DNA of 64,000 nt from an uncultured Lactobacillus sp. (GTDB taxonomy: Bacteria > Bacillota > Bacilli > Lactobacillales > Lactobacillaceae). Position 1 is the first letter of the stretch. Each line of letters begins with the position of its first letter. Below are positions 25,410-34,863 of this stretch, piece after piece. The notes under the pieces are model-generated. The model searched no databases, was not told the DNA's origin, and saw only the letters and a program-made list of their open reading frames with translations. Location of the stretch: positions 62,001 through 126,000 of the forward strand of contig NZ_CARBVX010000002.1 in the NCBI RefSeq assembly GCF_948948975.1. Reading direction: 5' to 3'. Both the position numbers and the translations under genes were made by a program.

Positions 25410-26269
25410 TATTTAGTCACCGCCTCAAATTCTGTTCTTGCTTCCTCTCCGTCAAAGGAATGCTCACCGTTAATAACCATAGCATTTACATTTACATACT
25501 TATTATGTAATTTAACCGATGAAAAAGTAGTTAGATGATAATTCAATATGGAAGTTGCTGAATAACTCCAGACACCTAGTCCGTCGTCATCCTCTTCATA
25601 ATCTGCCCAATCATCACGACTTTCTCTAGTTGGTCCTTCAACTAATCCGGTCTGTGGTCCAAGATCAAATTGACCGTCAATTGAACCGTCGTACACATAT
25701 CTTAGAGTAAGTTGGCCACGCAAGTAGAAAAGACTTGTTTTGCAATCCTGAGCCAAAGTATCCAAAACCTCCATAGGATGAGAATCGGCGGTAAAACCAT
25801 CTTTGTAGCATTTATTATCCTTCAAAGAAACATTTCTTAGATTAATTCCTGCTGTCCTTACAACTTGAGGAATTATTGTAGAAGCATAAGTATTAGCTGC
25901 GAAAGTTAGGTTAATCTTAGGCTTTTTGGTGTAATCTTCACCTTCCATAATCCTTAGCTTGTAAGCTGTATCCGCTTCTTTCAAAGTAGGAATAGTGGTT
26001 TTATAAATCGTTCCACTGACTAGCAAGCCTACATCCCCTTGATAACCGGCATATAGTTCTGCCTTGTTTCCAGGTTTAATAAGGTTGAAATGATTAGGAT
26101 CAATATTGAACAATTCCACTTCAGTGATGTGTTTCTCCGTTTCTTGAGAGAAGGGCACATTGAAATGTATTTCTATTGCATTAGCCATTTTGCCGTATTG
26201 ATACGTTAAATTAGCGTTGGCAGTATGTACAACAACTTTGCACTCAAAATTAAACTGAGGTTTAGCCAT
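25409..26269 (-). CDS. XkdQ-like tail hub protein
   Basis: A 286-aa hub protein comparable to phage gpD/XkdQ. It begins with MAKPQFNFECKV, followed by the beta-rich AIEIHFNVPFS and NKAELYAGYQGDVG (FKVxVKAGY-like) segments and a second domain containing LDTLAQDCKTSLFYLRGQL. It lies after the LysM protein and before XkdR, as in PBSX. Confidence 0.82.
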   Translation of the reverse strand: MAKPQFNFECKVVVHTANANLTYQYGKMANAIEIHFNVPFSQETEKHITEVELFNIDPNHFNLIKPGNKAELYAGYQGDVGLLVSGTIYKTTIPTLKEADTAYKLRIMEGEDYTKKPKINLTFAANTYASTIIPQVVRTAGINLRNVSLKDNKCYKDGFTADSHPMEVLDTLAQDCKTSLFYLRGQLTLRYVYDGSIDGQFDLGPQTGLVEGPTRESRDDWADYEEDDDGLGVWSYSATSILNYHLTTFSSVKLHNKYVNVNAMVINGEHSFDGEEARTEFEAVTK

Positions 26270-26597
26270 GTAATTCCACCACCGTATCTATATAAAGAAA
26301 TACTGTCTTACCAAACGTCTCTTTATTGCAAATTTTGGTTACTCCAGATTCATCCAGAGGTATTAAATCAATTGATGGAATGCGTGGATCACCATAGTTT
26401 CTCCATAAACGCTTTCCATAGATTAATTTTTCACCCATGATAACCTCATTGCCTTGATTATCATACAGATCGACTGTATAAAAATCGCCTAGTGCATTGT
26501 AGTTAATGCCTAGGCTAACAGTAGCATTTCCAAAACTAGTAGAAAAAATCTGTGGCAAGTTAGTTAGATCAATATCAAATTTGGCTCTATATGACAT
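26262..26597 (-). CDS. Baseplate plug-like protein
   Basis: This 111-aa beta-rich protein (NATVSLGINYNALGDFYTVD, GEKLIYGKRLWRNY) fits the small plug family seen in contractile-tail phages between the LysM protein and the hub. No catalytic motif. Its start codon shares a base with the end of the previous gene and its stop overlaps XkdQ by 8 bp. Confidence 0.65.
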   Translation of the reverse strand: MSYRAKFDIDLTNLPQIFSTSFGNATVSLGINYNALGDFYTVDLYDNQGNEVIMGEKLIYGKRLWRNYGDPRIPSIDLIPLDESGVTKICNKETFGKTVFLYIDTVVELHG

Positions 26598-27160
26598 TAT
26601 TTAACCCTCGCTCTCACACCAATTGGAATGCGCCGGTCTGGCCAGTGATTCCAGTTACGCAACTGCTGAATGGATGTGCCATACTGCATCATCCAGCCCC
26701 AGTATGTGTTACCAGGTCGAACAGTCACCCAAACACCCGGATTAGCGGGTGGACTAGGCTTTTTAGGTCCCACATTTACAGCCTTCACAAAACTAGATTT
26801 AACGATCTCGACATGAGTTAATTCCATGCTGAACTTGATTGCATTAACAAATCCTCCATCATCTTCAGTCCTATGTAGGTTAGTAATCAACATCGAACTT
26901 CTTCTAATGGCACCAGTGTAGACGAGGAGTGCCCCATCATGTTGCCAAGACGCTAATTGACCATATTTCCGGTCAATTTCAGCTTTATTTTTACCAAAAA
27001 TCTTCCCCTCAAAAGTCCAAGTTAAGGACTCTCTCTGAGTATGATCTGTAATATTATTGCCTGATTGAACCGGATATTGGGCCACCCTGTTAGTGATTTC
27101 TTCTTCTTCGGATTCAGAAAAGATTTCAACTCCGGTATTACCTTTTTGTAATATGGCCAT
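26597..27160 (-). CDS. XkdP-like tail protein with C-terminal LysM domain
   Basis: The N-terminal 130 residues have the Dit-like pattern ESLTWTFEGKIFGKN, then an extended Pro-rich linker (KKPSPPANPG). The C-terminus VTVRPGNTYWGWMMQYG to the end is a LysM repeat that binds glycan. It sits immediately after the tape measure, as XkdP does in PBSX. It probably joins the tail tube to the baseplate and contacts peptidoglycan. Confidence 0.85.
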   Translation of the reverse strand: MAILQKGNTGVEIFSESEEEEITNRVAQYPVQSGNNITDHTQRESLTWTFEGKIFGKNKAEIDRKYGQLASWQHDGALLVYTGAIRRSSMLITNLHRTEDDGGFVNAIKFSMELTHVEIVKSSFVKAVNVGPKKPSPPANPGVWVTVRPGNTYWGWMMQYGTSIQQLRNWNHWPDRRIPIGVRARVK

Positions 27161-27163
27161 TAC

Positions 27164-30100
27164 CTACACCTCCGTTTCTGGGAAAGCAATTGTTAGTTTT
27201 TCGGCAATTTCATTAGCAATTTTTTGGATAGTCTTCTTATCTACTGGTCCGCCCTTAGTATCAACAGTTACATTAATATTAAATGTGTTGTGGTTCTGCA
27301 CAACTTTTTGGCTATTATTACTTGTTTCGTGATTATTAGTGGTGCCGCCAAAACTAAGAGTACCTTTTTCAAGGCGTGGAAAACGCTTCTTGGTATCTTT
27401 AGCATTAAGTACTTGTGTACCTTCATCAAGTGGTACAAGCAAGTTCCTTTGCTTTGGAAACAGCCCAATTGTACCGGCTTTGGTCATAAAGGCTTCCACA
27501 AAATCAGCACCTGGAGCGTCATTTACTAGGTAGGTACCCTTTTTAACCCCTCCATTTGCTGACCATTGAGCTGTAGTAGCTGCAGGAGTACCTTTAGCTA
27601 AAGCAAATCTAGGCGTACCCGTTGCCAATCGACTAAAGGCAGCAACTGCACCAGGAGAACCAGTAGCAAGATGCCCATTTTTGTGAACATTAGCAGTAAT
27701 AGACACTGTTTTGCTGTGAACAGCGTTAATTGCTGATACCAGCGCTCTTACTTGGCTTGTACCTGATACATTAGCAACAACACTAACTTTTTTACCCTTA
27801 ACAGTGTTAATTGCGCTAGTTAAACCTTTAACTTGACCAGTCCCAGTAACTTTTGCAAGTACTGAGACATTTTTATTTTTAACCCCATTAATCGCAGTCT
27901 TTAGGCGTGTTACTTGGCTTGTGCCACTAGTATGAGCAGTAACCCGTGCAGTTTTATTCTTAAGTGATCGAATAGATCCCTTAAGTTTATTCACTGCGCT
28001 AGTGCCAGAAGCTCTAGCAGTTACTCGAACGCTTTTACCCTTAAGGCGTTTAATATCACGAGATAAACTCTTAACTTTGCTGCTACCAGAAGTTTTAACA
28101 GTAACTTTGACGTTTCTATTTTTAACCTTCTTTAGATCTTTAGAAAGTTGCTTTACCTTACTGTTACCAGTAGTTTTAGCTTTAACTGTTGCCTTTTTGT
28201 TTTTGACTTTCTTTATAAGGTTGGAAAGCTTTTTAAGTAGACTTGAACCACTAGTCTTAACTGATACTTTAGCTTTCTTATTCTTAACCTTTTTAAGATC
28301 CTTAGAGAGTTTTTTAACTTTCTTGCTACCGGATGTTTTTGCCTTAACACTAGCTTTTTTATTCTTTACCTTTTTAAGATCTTTAGAAAGCTTCTTTACG
28401 TTCTTAGAGCCTTTGGTTTTAGCTGTTACTTTAGCTTTCTTGTTTTTGACCTTCTTGGTATCTTTAGCTAGCTGCTTTACTTTCTTACCACCGGAAGTCT
28501 TAGCCTTGACACTAGCCTTCTTATTTTTAACTTTCTTAGTATCTTTAGAAAGCTGTTTTACCTTCTTGCCACCTGAAGTTTTCGCCTTAACGGTTGCTTT
28601 CTTACCTTTAAACTTCTTAGTATCCTTTGAAAGTTGTTTCACTTTCTTGCTACCAGAAGTTTTTGCCTTGACGCTAGCTTTCTTACTCTTAACGCCTCTG
28701 GTAGCCTTAGAGAGTTTCTTTACACTCTTAGCGCCTTTAGCTTTTGCACGAACAGTTGCTTTTTTACGCTTAGGCTTGTAATCTTCACCAGTTTCAGTTT
28801 TGTACTTACGCTTTTTTGAGGAAAGTTTACTTTGTGCCGTTTTGGTTCGTGAAGCAGCTCGTTTATAATCCCGATCATTAAGAGCAGTTGCTTTTGCTAA
28901 TTTTTTTAGATCCTTGGTAGTTCGACTACGTGAGTTAGGATCCATTCTTAAGCTAGTTAAAGCTCGTTTATAAGCTTCACCATAGGCTTTACTTTGGGCC
29001 TTTTTAGCATTAGATAATGATTTTTGTGCGCTTTGAATATCTTTAGCATCCTCAGATTTAATCTGAGATACCATTTGTTTACGATATTTCTCAGCAGATG
29101 TCACATCACCAGCCTGTAATGCATCTTGGTAATGCATAGATGCAGTACGGGCCTTAGAATTACCCTTTTGTGCAGCATTAAGAGTTCTATAGGCGCTAGC
29201 CGCTGAAACAGTAGCTTTTTGGCCAGCGGACTTATACATTTGATTGTAGCCGGAAGTAAATCGATCTTTAGCGTAGGCTCTTTCAGCTTTGCTTTGCTGA
29301 TTCTGAGACCAGGATTTCTTAGACTTGCTTGATGACTTAGAGCCACCAAACATACCGCCAATCCATTCTCCAGCCTTATTACCAATCCACTGACCGGCCA
29401 TTTCACCGACAGCTATTCCAACTGGACCAAAGAACGATCCAGCTGCCATTCCTAAAGTAGAACCAACCCCACCACCGATTGCTCCACCAATACCCTTATG
29501 GCGAGCAAGGGAACCAGACTTGGTTGTACCAAGGACGGTTAGAGCGTCCATGCCAGCAAACAGGGCATTCATCCCTGGAGCACCTTTACCGATAAATCTA
29601 CCAGTAGCTCTTATGCCTCGACCTGTAGCAAGCGTTCCTCTGTATAGAGCATTTCCTACATGATTTTCTCCGAAGACCTTCTGACCAGCACGGCCAACTC
29701 CGCTTAAGAAACCACCTTTTATACGAGTGATTAGTCCTGCATTAGCTCGTTGACGAGTTCCAACTGGACCAAGGATTTCTTGACCACGACTGTAAGCTCG
29801 GTTAAACCAAGCATTAGAGTTGTCCCTAGCTCTAGCATATCTAGTAGTATTTGCACCATGATATAACTCTTGCCGAGTAAGACCGCCCACATCCCATGCA
29901 TTACCTTCGGGTAATGTATTTAAAACAGATGATGTTCTACCATCAACATTACCAGCTGTTCTGCTAAAGGATTTGCCGGCTGGACTACTAGAATTCATCT
30001 TATTAGCAGCAGACATCATAGTATTTGCTGCATTTTGCATCTTACCAGCAGCAGTGCTCTCTCTGACATCTTTAATCTGCTTAATGCCAGTGACTTTACT

Positions 30101-31945
30101 TAACAGACCGCTTAGACCTTTACCAACTACTGGAACTTTGGAAGTTAAACCTAAAAGTGGCTGAAATGCTTTAGTTGTAAGCTTACCAATACCGGGCACC
30201 TTAGATAGGGCACGAATCCCCAGTAAATATGCTGATCCTTTACCAGCGTTTTGACCAAGAGATTTTCCAAAATCAGTTAAATTCTTCTTAGTGCCTTTAG
30301 GAATCATCCCAGTAACGTTATTGATAGTATCCTTAACGCCGTGGTAAGCATCAACTAACCCACGTTTGAAAGTCTTAACTTGACCAATGAATCCAGATCC
30401 AAAACCACCAGCAACAGGTTTGGCCACATCATATAGTTGCTTAGCTACATCATAAGCTTCTCTCGCACCATGCCCAGCAGTACTAATTACTCCGGTCGTG
30501 TTTTTAGCCATTTTCTGGCTAAATGATTTCATCTTATCAGCATCGGTAAAAGTATCAGTAATTTTAGAGAATAAATTTCCTTTACCACCAAAAGATTTGT
30601 CTAATCCAGAAGCTAAACTCTTTTCGAATTCTCCACTAATTACTTTCAAACCATTCTTAACTGATCTTCTTACACCAGCCAAGCTTTGATTCATCTTTTT
30701 AGAAGCATCTGATACTCCCGGTGCCATTCCGGCCATATGAAGAGCTTCAACCAGATCATTACCAGTATATTCTCCTGGCTTCTTCGCATTTTTACCAGTC
30801 CGTTGTTTATGAGCTCGTTCTAGATACTCATCAATGTTAGGATTAAATGCTTTTAGCTGATTAAGTCGATCTGTCGTCAACTTGTCTTGATCGAGAGTTT
30901 TAGCTACAGAAGAAATGAAACGTCCCATTTCTTCGTCATTCATTGCTCCTGCATCTTGTAGATTGAGCATGTCTTTAGTAAGCTGAAGAGTTTTCTTCTT
31001 ATTACCAGCAGTTGAAACGCCAGCACCAGTAGCATAAAAAGCTAATGCAGCATCTGAAACTTGACCATAGTCATTTCCTGCTTCAATAGCAGTTTTTTGA
31101 AGATCCTCAACCATTCTTTTGGAGAAACGAGTGGCTTGGGAAGCCGACATATTTTTTCCAAGAAGTTTACTTACTGATCGAGCATTTGAAGCCCACGAAA
31201 CTTGTGAGGTTTGCTGGGTATTAATGTAATCTATACCAGAACTAAAGAAATCTTTAATGCCTTCGCCAGCGGACATAATTCCATTAGCTGCTAAGTTACC
31301 GAGGGTGTACATCCCTGCAACATCACGGATTGCTCCAGTAATCTTGCCTTCTTTTTTAGCCGGTCGCTCAGCAACAGCTTGATATCCACTTGCGGAAGAT
31401 ACTTGTCTCTCTCGTTCTTGCTTAGCAGAGTTAGCAGCTTGTTTTCTTGCTGATGCTCCCTTTTCAGCAGCACTTGCACTTCTAGATTCGGCTTCAGCAA
31501 CTGATTTAGCAGCACTAGCTAATTCTTTTTCCGCTGAGATTGACTCTTTAACCGAACCTTTTAGCTTATCAATGCTTCGATCAGCACTAGAAACTCCTTC
31601 ACTAATCGACTTACCAAAGCCCTCGCCTTTAATTCTTGTAGCCTGTTCAAGCTTAGATTTAAGCTCAGTAGCCTTGGTTTCAGCTTTAGATAACCCTTCG
31701 GTTGCACTAGTCCCGATCTTGTTAAAACTCACACTATCAACCTGTTTAAGGGTTGATTCTAGTTCTTTAGCTTCTGCCTTAGCTTTATTGATGCTAGATA
31801 TTAAGCCACTTAAACCATTAGAACTAGAGCTTTTTCCTAGACCTGATAGAGTTCTATCAACCTCTTTTAGTAGGCTGTTGGCTTTTTCCAGCTCTGAAAG
31901 GCCACTGACCTTAACGTTAGCTCGAATTGTTGTCTCATTCGCCAC
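27164..31945 (-). CDS. Tail tape measure protein with 13 tandem 27-residue repeats
   Basis: At 1593 aa this is the largest gene of the element and sets tail length. The N-terminal 300 residues are Ala/Ser/Lys-rich coiled coil. A Gly/Ala-rich hydrophobic stretch lies near residues 820-870 (GGGVGSTLGMAAGSFFGPVG). Residues about 1061-1411 are 13 tandem copies of a 27-residue unit of the form KKASVKAKTSGSKKVKQL plus nine residues, followed by a partial copy. The C-terminal 170 residues are not repetitive. Copies near the N-terminal side are almost all Lys and drift to neutral residues toward the C-terminus. Confidence 0.93.
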   Translation of the reverse strand: MANETTIRANVKVSGLSELEKANSLLKEVDRTLSGLGKSSSSNGLSGLISSINKAKAEAKELESTLKQVDSVSFNKIGTSATEGLSKAETKATELKSKLEQATRIKGEGFGKSISEGVSSADRSIDKLKGSVKESISAEKELASAAKSVAEAESRSASAAEKGASARKQAANSAKQERERQVSSASGYQAVAERPAKKEGKITGAIRDVAGMYTLGNLAANGIMSAGEGIKDFFSSGIDYINTQQTSQVSWASNARSVSKLLGKNMSASQATRFSKRMVEDLQKTAIEAGNDYGQVSDAALAFYATGAGVSTAGNKKKTLQLTKDMLNLQDAGAMNDEEMGRFISSVAKTLDQDKLTTDRLNQLKAFNPNIDEYLERAHKQRTGKNAKKPGEYTGNDLVEALHMAGMAPGVSDASKKMNQSLAGVRRSVKNGLKVISGEFEKSLASGLDKSFGGKGNLFSKITDTFTDADKMKSFSQKMAKNTTGVISTAGHGAREAYDVAKQLYDVAKPVAGGFGSGFIGQVKTFKRGLVDAYHGVKDTINNVTGMIPKGTKKNLTDFGKSLGQNAGKGSAYLLGIRALSKVPGIGKLTTKAFQPLLGLTSKVPVVGKGLSGLLSKVTGIKQIKDVRESTAAGKMQNAANTMMSAANKMNSSSPAGKSFSRTAGNVDGRTSSVLNTLPEGNAWDVGGLTRQELYHGANTTRYARARDNSNAWFNRAYSRGQEILGPVGTRQRANAGLITRIKGGFLSGVGRAGQKVFGENHVGNALYRGTLATGRGIRATGRFIGKGAPGMNALFAGMDALTVLGTTKSGSLARHKGIGGAIGGGVGSTLGMAAGSFFGPVGIAVGEMAGQWIGNKAGEWIGGMFGGSKSSSKSKKSWSQNQQSKAERAYAKDRFTSGYNQMYKSAGQKATVSAASAYRTLNAAQKGNSKARTASMHYQDALQAGDVTSAEKYRKQMVSQIKSEDAKDIQSAQKSLSNAKKAQSKAYGEAYKRALTSLRMDPNSRSRTTKDLKKLAKATALNDRDYKRAASRTKTAQSKLSSKKRKYKTETGEDYKPKRKKATVRAKAKGAKSVKKLSKATRGVKSKKASVKAKTSGSKKVKQLSKDTKKFKGKKATVKAKTSGGKKVKQLSKDTKKVKNKKASVKAKTSGGKKVKQLAKDTKKVKNKKAKVTAKTKGSKNVKKLSKDLKKVKNKKASVKAKTSGSKKVKKLSKDLKKVKNKKAKVSVKTSGSSLLKKLSNLIKKVKNKKATVKAKTTGNSKVKQLSKDLKKVKNRNVKVTVKTSGSSKVKSLSRDIKRLKGKSVRVTARASGTSAVNKLKGSIRSLKNKTARVTAHTSGTSQVTRLKTAINGVKNKNVSVLAKVTGTGQVKGLTSAINTVKGKKVSVVANVSGTSQVRALVSAINAVHSKTVSITANVHKNGHLATGSPGAVAAFSRLATGTPRFALAKGTPAATTAQWSANGGVKKGTYLVNDAPGADFVEAFMTKAGTIGLFPKQRNLLVPLDEGTQVLNAKDTKKRFPRLEKGTLSFGGTTNNHETSNNSQKVVQNHNTFNINVTVDTKGGPVDKKTIQKIANEIAEKLTIAFPETEV
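27713..28765 (-). repeat. 13 tandem 81-bp repeats in the tape measure gene
   Basis: The period is exactly 81 bp (27 codons): the first unit starts at 28765 and the fourteenth, incomplete, unit at 27712. Units diverge progressively, so this is an old expansion with point mutations rather than a recent one. Confidence 0.92.
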
Positions 31946-32186
31946 CTAGGTCAGCTCCTCCCATTAATTCTATTTTTCTCTTAGCCACCTCGTTATATAT
32001 CTGTAGTTCTTCCATAGTTGCACGTTCTAGCTCTTCTTTATTTGCTACCCCAGCAATTATCGGAAACCAGAACATACTATTGTCATCAACTTTCTTACTG
32101 ATGACCAAGTCATTAGATGGCCTAGAGTAGGTTACCAAGAAAGGAATCAATGGCATTGAATAAATCATCAACGCCTGGGCGATCAA
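31935..32186 (-). CDS. Tail assembly chaperone, frameshifted C-terminal part
   Basis: An open frame overlaps the end of the upstream chaperone gene by 65 bp in the +1 frame. It has no ribosome site of its own and only weak TTG or ATG starts inside the overlap. The tail ends in a helical, charged segment (ATMEELQIYNEVAKRKIEL). This gpG/gpGT-type arrangement before a tape measure normally means programmed frameshifting. CTC TAG at the end of the first frame resembles the slip-before-stop sites known from SPP1-like phages. The fused product would be about 171 aa. Confidence 0.7.
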   Translation of the reverse strand: MIAQALMIYSMPLIPFLVTYSRPSNDLVISKKVDDNSMFWFPIIAGVANKEELERATMEELQIYNEVAKRKIELMGGADLGGE

Positions 32187-32451
32187 TTAAATCATCAATT
32201 GAGGTTAATCGTTCGCTAACAACAACATTTTGAAGATATTCATCAAATATAATAGATTTAGCAACTTGTCCATTAGCCATAGTCGCATTATCAATCATTT
32301 CATAAGCTTTCTTTAAGCCTGGGAATTGGAAAGTATACTTCCATTCATAGCCATTATCATCTTTGAAAGTCCAATCTTCGTGAGCACCTAAACGATCAAT
32401 CTTTTGAGGTTCTACAGTTTTGTTATCTAAAATAGTCTTGTCTTCTGCCAT
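32122..32451 (-). CDS. Tail assembly chaperone (XkdN-like), short form
   Basis: A 109-aa helical protein between the tube and tape measure genes, the position of XkdN and gpG chaperones. It begins MAEDKTILDNKTVEPQKI and has the WKYTFQFPGLKKAYEMIDNA core. It ends at TAG, with the second frame overlapping its last 22 codons. The chaperone coats the tape measure during tail assembly. Confidence 0.82.
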   Translation of the reverse strand: MAEDKTILDNKTVEPQKIDRLGAHEDWTFKDDNGYEWKYTFQFPGLKKAYEMIDNATMANGQVAKSIIFDEYLQNVVVSERLTSIDDLIDRPGVDDLFNAIDSFLGNLL

Positions 32452-32477
32452 GTTTATTTTTTCTCCTGTTTCATTTA

Positions 32478-32511
32478 AAAATGACTAACGGAGTTGAACC
32501 GCTAGCCATTT
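32478..32511 (-). terminator. Hairpin between tail tube and chaperone genes
   Basis: On the minus strand AAATGGCTAGCGG pairs with CCGTTAGTCATTT (with wobble pairs) around TTCAACT, followed by TTAAA. A leaky terminator here would make more tail tube than downstream proteins. Confidence 0.65.
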
Positions 32512-32524
32512 AAGTAATATTTTT

Positions 32525-32923
32525 CTATAAAGCTTGTACTCTCATATCTAGTACTTCAAATGTATATGTACGCTTGGGAGTATCCTTACCAAATGCGCCA
32601 TCCGGTACTTTAGTAATAAAAGCTTGATTACCGGAAACTTTTTCAAATTCAGATGTAATCTGTAAGGTTACTTGTTTATTAGCATTAGCAATATCATTTA
32701 AATATTTATGATCTACAGAGTTACCAGTTAAGTTAATAGTTACTGTAGCTAAATGATTATTATTAATTGCAATTGCTGCGTCACCATGAGCGTCAACAGC
32801 AGTTTTTACTTTTTCTTCTTTGAAGGTATATGAAAACATATCACCATCTTGAAAACCTTGAATAGTACGGCCATTAACAACAATATTAGCTTTGACCGCA
32901 TCATATAAACGTACGTCAGTCAT
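32525..32923 (-). CDS. Tail tube protein (XkdM-like)
   Basis: A 132-aa tube subunit. The beta pattern KANIVVNGRTIQGFQDGDMF, EEKVKTAVDAHGD and ATVTINLTGNS is that of contractile tail tubes. It lies 11 bp after the sheath gene and before the chaperone, the conserved order. Confidence 0.9.
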   Translation of the reverse strand: MTDVRLYDAVKANIVVNGRTIQGFQDGDMFSYTFKEEKVKTAVDAHGDAAIAINNNHLATVTINLTGNSVDHKYLNDIANANKQVTLQITSEFEKVSGNQAFITKVPDGAFGKDTPKRTYTFEVLDMRVQAL

Positions 32924-32934
32924 TCATTTTCCTC

Positions 32935-34032
32935 CTAAATATTGATTTGTCCGTTAACTTTAACAGTATGAATTGCACCGGAACGAGTATACGAGAACTT
33001 CAAACCGGTATAATTTCGTTGCGCAATATCCTCTTCAGAAGATTGTGCACGAGATGCTGTGGTTACAGTGAATTCCCCCGCATTAGTTTCTGGATTTACT
33101 GAAATAATGCCGTTGTTGGTTGCGGTAGTTAGCACAGCAGTAACTGTCGCATCAATTTGTGCAATTCCGGCAGCATCAAACGTAATCTTAGGAGAATTAG
33201 AAAGTAACTTTTGAAGTTCAGTTTCAAGCGAAGCTTTAACCCAGTCATCCCCATGTAATGTATCGATAAATTCACCACTTAAAGTTTTACCTTCAGATGT
33301 TTGATCTAAAGCTGCCTTAGTTACATAAGTGAATGCATTACTTTCATGAAGCTTTTGAATTTGAGTAACAGTTAGATCTACTGGCTTAACCCCACCGATT
33401 TTGCGGAATTTCCAAGTTACAGAACCAACAGTTTCGTTACCAACTGCACCAACTAAACCACCAATTCCGTATTCAGCCTCTGCTTGATTATTTCCAGAAA
33501 CAAAGAAAATAGTTCTTGGTGAATTGCCAAATGCTTTCTTGGTATCGGCAATCTTTTCAACATTTTCAGCAGTTGCTGGTAAACCAACAACAGCAAAACG
33601 TTCTTTTTTGCCGTCGATGAAATTGGAAAGAGCAACTGCATCAGCTAACTCATTAGTGGTATCGACTGTAACTGGTTCTTTGTTCTCAATTTCTTCATCT
33701 CCACGAACTTGAACTGGAACTACAGTCATCACTGGTAATACAGTAGCAAATTCCCAGCCTTCACCGTAAAAAGCAGTAGCAGCAGTAGCTACATCGGTAT
33801 AAGTAATAACAAACAGTTTGTTTCCATGATCGTCTTGACTGAAATAGCCATTTGCAACTTGCTTTACTAAATCATTAGATCCATAGACTTTCTGTAAATC
33901 TTCGTAGGAATTAAATCCCTCTACATTTTGTTCGCCGCCCTTAACAAAAAGCGCCAAGTTTCCCATATTTACAGGTGTACTTGGCGTTTCAGTGTTAAGT
34001 TTGACAGTAATATCAGATAAAGTATTACTCAT
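32935..34032 (-). CDS. Tail sheath protein (XkdK-like)
   Basis: Contractile sheath subunit, 365 aa. I chose the ATG at 34032 because AAGGAGGAGACAG lies directly upstream; a longer frame begins at 34062 without a ribosome site. Sheath features include the N-terminal beta region, RFAVVGLPATAENV and the closing GLKFSYTRSGAIHTVKVNGQ with an INI end. It identifies the element as a myovirus type. Confidence 0.92.
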   Translation of the reverse strand: MSNTLSDITVKLNTETPSTPVNMGNLALFVKGGEQNVEGFNSYEDLQKVYGSNDLVKQVANGYFSQDDHGNKLFVITYTDVATAATAFYGEGWEFATVLPVMTVVPVQVRGDEEIENKEPVTVDTTNELADAVALSNFIDGKKERFAVVGLPATAENVEKIADTKKAFGNSPRTIFFVSGNNQAEAEYGIGGLVGAVGNETVGSVTWKFRKIGGVKPVDLTVTQIQKLHESNAFTYVTKAALDQTSEGKTLSGEFIDTLHGDDWVKASLETELQKLLSNSPKITFDAAGIAQIDATVTAVLTTATNNGIISVNPETNAGEFTVTTASRAQSSEEDIAQRNYTGLKFSYTRSGAIHTVKVNGQINI

Positions 34033-34495
34033 CTGTCTCCTCCTTATATTTAACATGTTCAATTATGCCTTCATGCCCATCGACATAGGTTTCCCATAGT
34101 CGGAGTTTTACATCAAATCCAAACATGTAAGCATATGTATTTGTTTCTTCAACATATCTTGCCTGAATAGGCATTCTCTCAACCATCACAATGGTATTTT
34201 TATCAAAAGTATCTCTTGACTCTATATCTCCTAACACAGAGCGTAAGGTGTTGCATAACTGCATTGCCTCAAGCTTTCGTTTGGCATATACAGTGAATGA
34301 GACTACACATTCAAATGCTCTATCATCTTCTAGGAAGCCCAGAGGAATCTTCGGAGAAATGATGTCAAATGCTACAAAAGGAGCTTCTGGTGGTTTACCG
34401 TTGCCATTTAATTCAATCATAGTCAAATTTAGCCGACTCTTGATAAGCCGGCTAAACGTTTTATATAGAATTGAATAATCATAGCTTGTTACCAT
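34025..34495 (-). CDS. Tail terminator/neck protein
   Basis: Position between the connector genes and the sheath, with a LIC_12616/neck-terminator-like pattern (APFVAFDIISPKIPLGFL, FECVVSFTVYAKRKLEAM). I put the start at 34495 or 34498, where GAGGAGGG gives a good ribosome site; the frame is open further upstream. Its end overlaps the sheath start by 8 bp. Confidence 0.72.
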   Translation of the reverse strand: MVTSYDYSILYKTFSRLIKSRLNLTMIELNGNGKPPEAPFVAFDIISPKIPLGFLEDDRAFECVVSFTVYAKRKLEAMQLCNTLRSVLGDIESRDTFDKNTIVMVERMPIQARYVEETNTYAYMFGFDVKLRLWETYVDGHEGIIEHVKYKEETDE

Positions 34496-34862
34496 CATTT
34501 CCCTCCTCACTTTGTAAGTAATACATGGTGACATTTGAATAGTCACTAAGATCTTGAATATTGACTACCTTATACCTTTTTTCTTTGTGTTGGACAATTG
34601 TCCCATTTTCAAAATTAGGTGTCTTAGAGAGCCAAATAGCATTGTATTTAGTTACATTACCAACATCCCTTAACATATTCATCAAAGAATATTGACCGAC
34701 CAAATCATTAGGGATAAACGGCTCATGAAAGATTTGTTCTTTTGTAGAACTATTTTCTTGCCATTCACCATCTACCCATTCGCCATCACTAGAATTACTA
34801 ACAACCTTAATATCAGTAGCAAAAGTATCTAAGACGGACGTCATATCAATATAAAATGCCAT
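34479..34862 (-). CDS. Head-tail joining/minor structural protein (XkdH position)
   Basis: Start chosen at 34862 (MAFYIDMTSVLDTF), after GAAGAAGGTATAAG. It has a small beta-barrel pattern typical of head closure proteins (GTIVQHKEKRYKVVNIQDLS). It overlaps the following gene. Exact identity is not certain from sequence alone. Confidence 0.65.
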   Translation of the reverse strand: MAFYIDMTSVLDTFATDIKVVSNSSDGEWVDGEWQENSSTKEQIFHEPFIPNDLVGQYSLMNMLRDVGNVTKYNAIWLSKTPNFENGTIVQHKEKRYKVVNIQDLSDYSNVTMYYLQSEEGNDGNKL

Positions 34863-34863
34863 C

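Noticed and set aside
27713..28765. Regular 81-bp repeats that could be mistaken for a CRISPR array
   Set aside because: Every base is coding, units diverge gradually, and there are no spacers or cas genes.
28002..28781. Long plus-strand open frame (259 codons) rich in Leu/Phe, like a membrane protein
   Set aside because: It is the antisense of the Lys/Ser repeats of the tape measure gene; AAA/AAG codons read as TTT/CTT on the other strand. No ribosome site.
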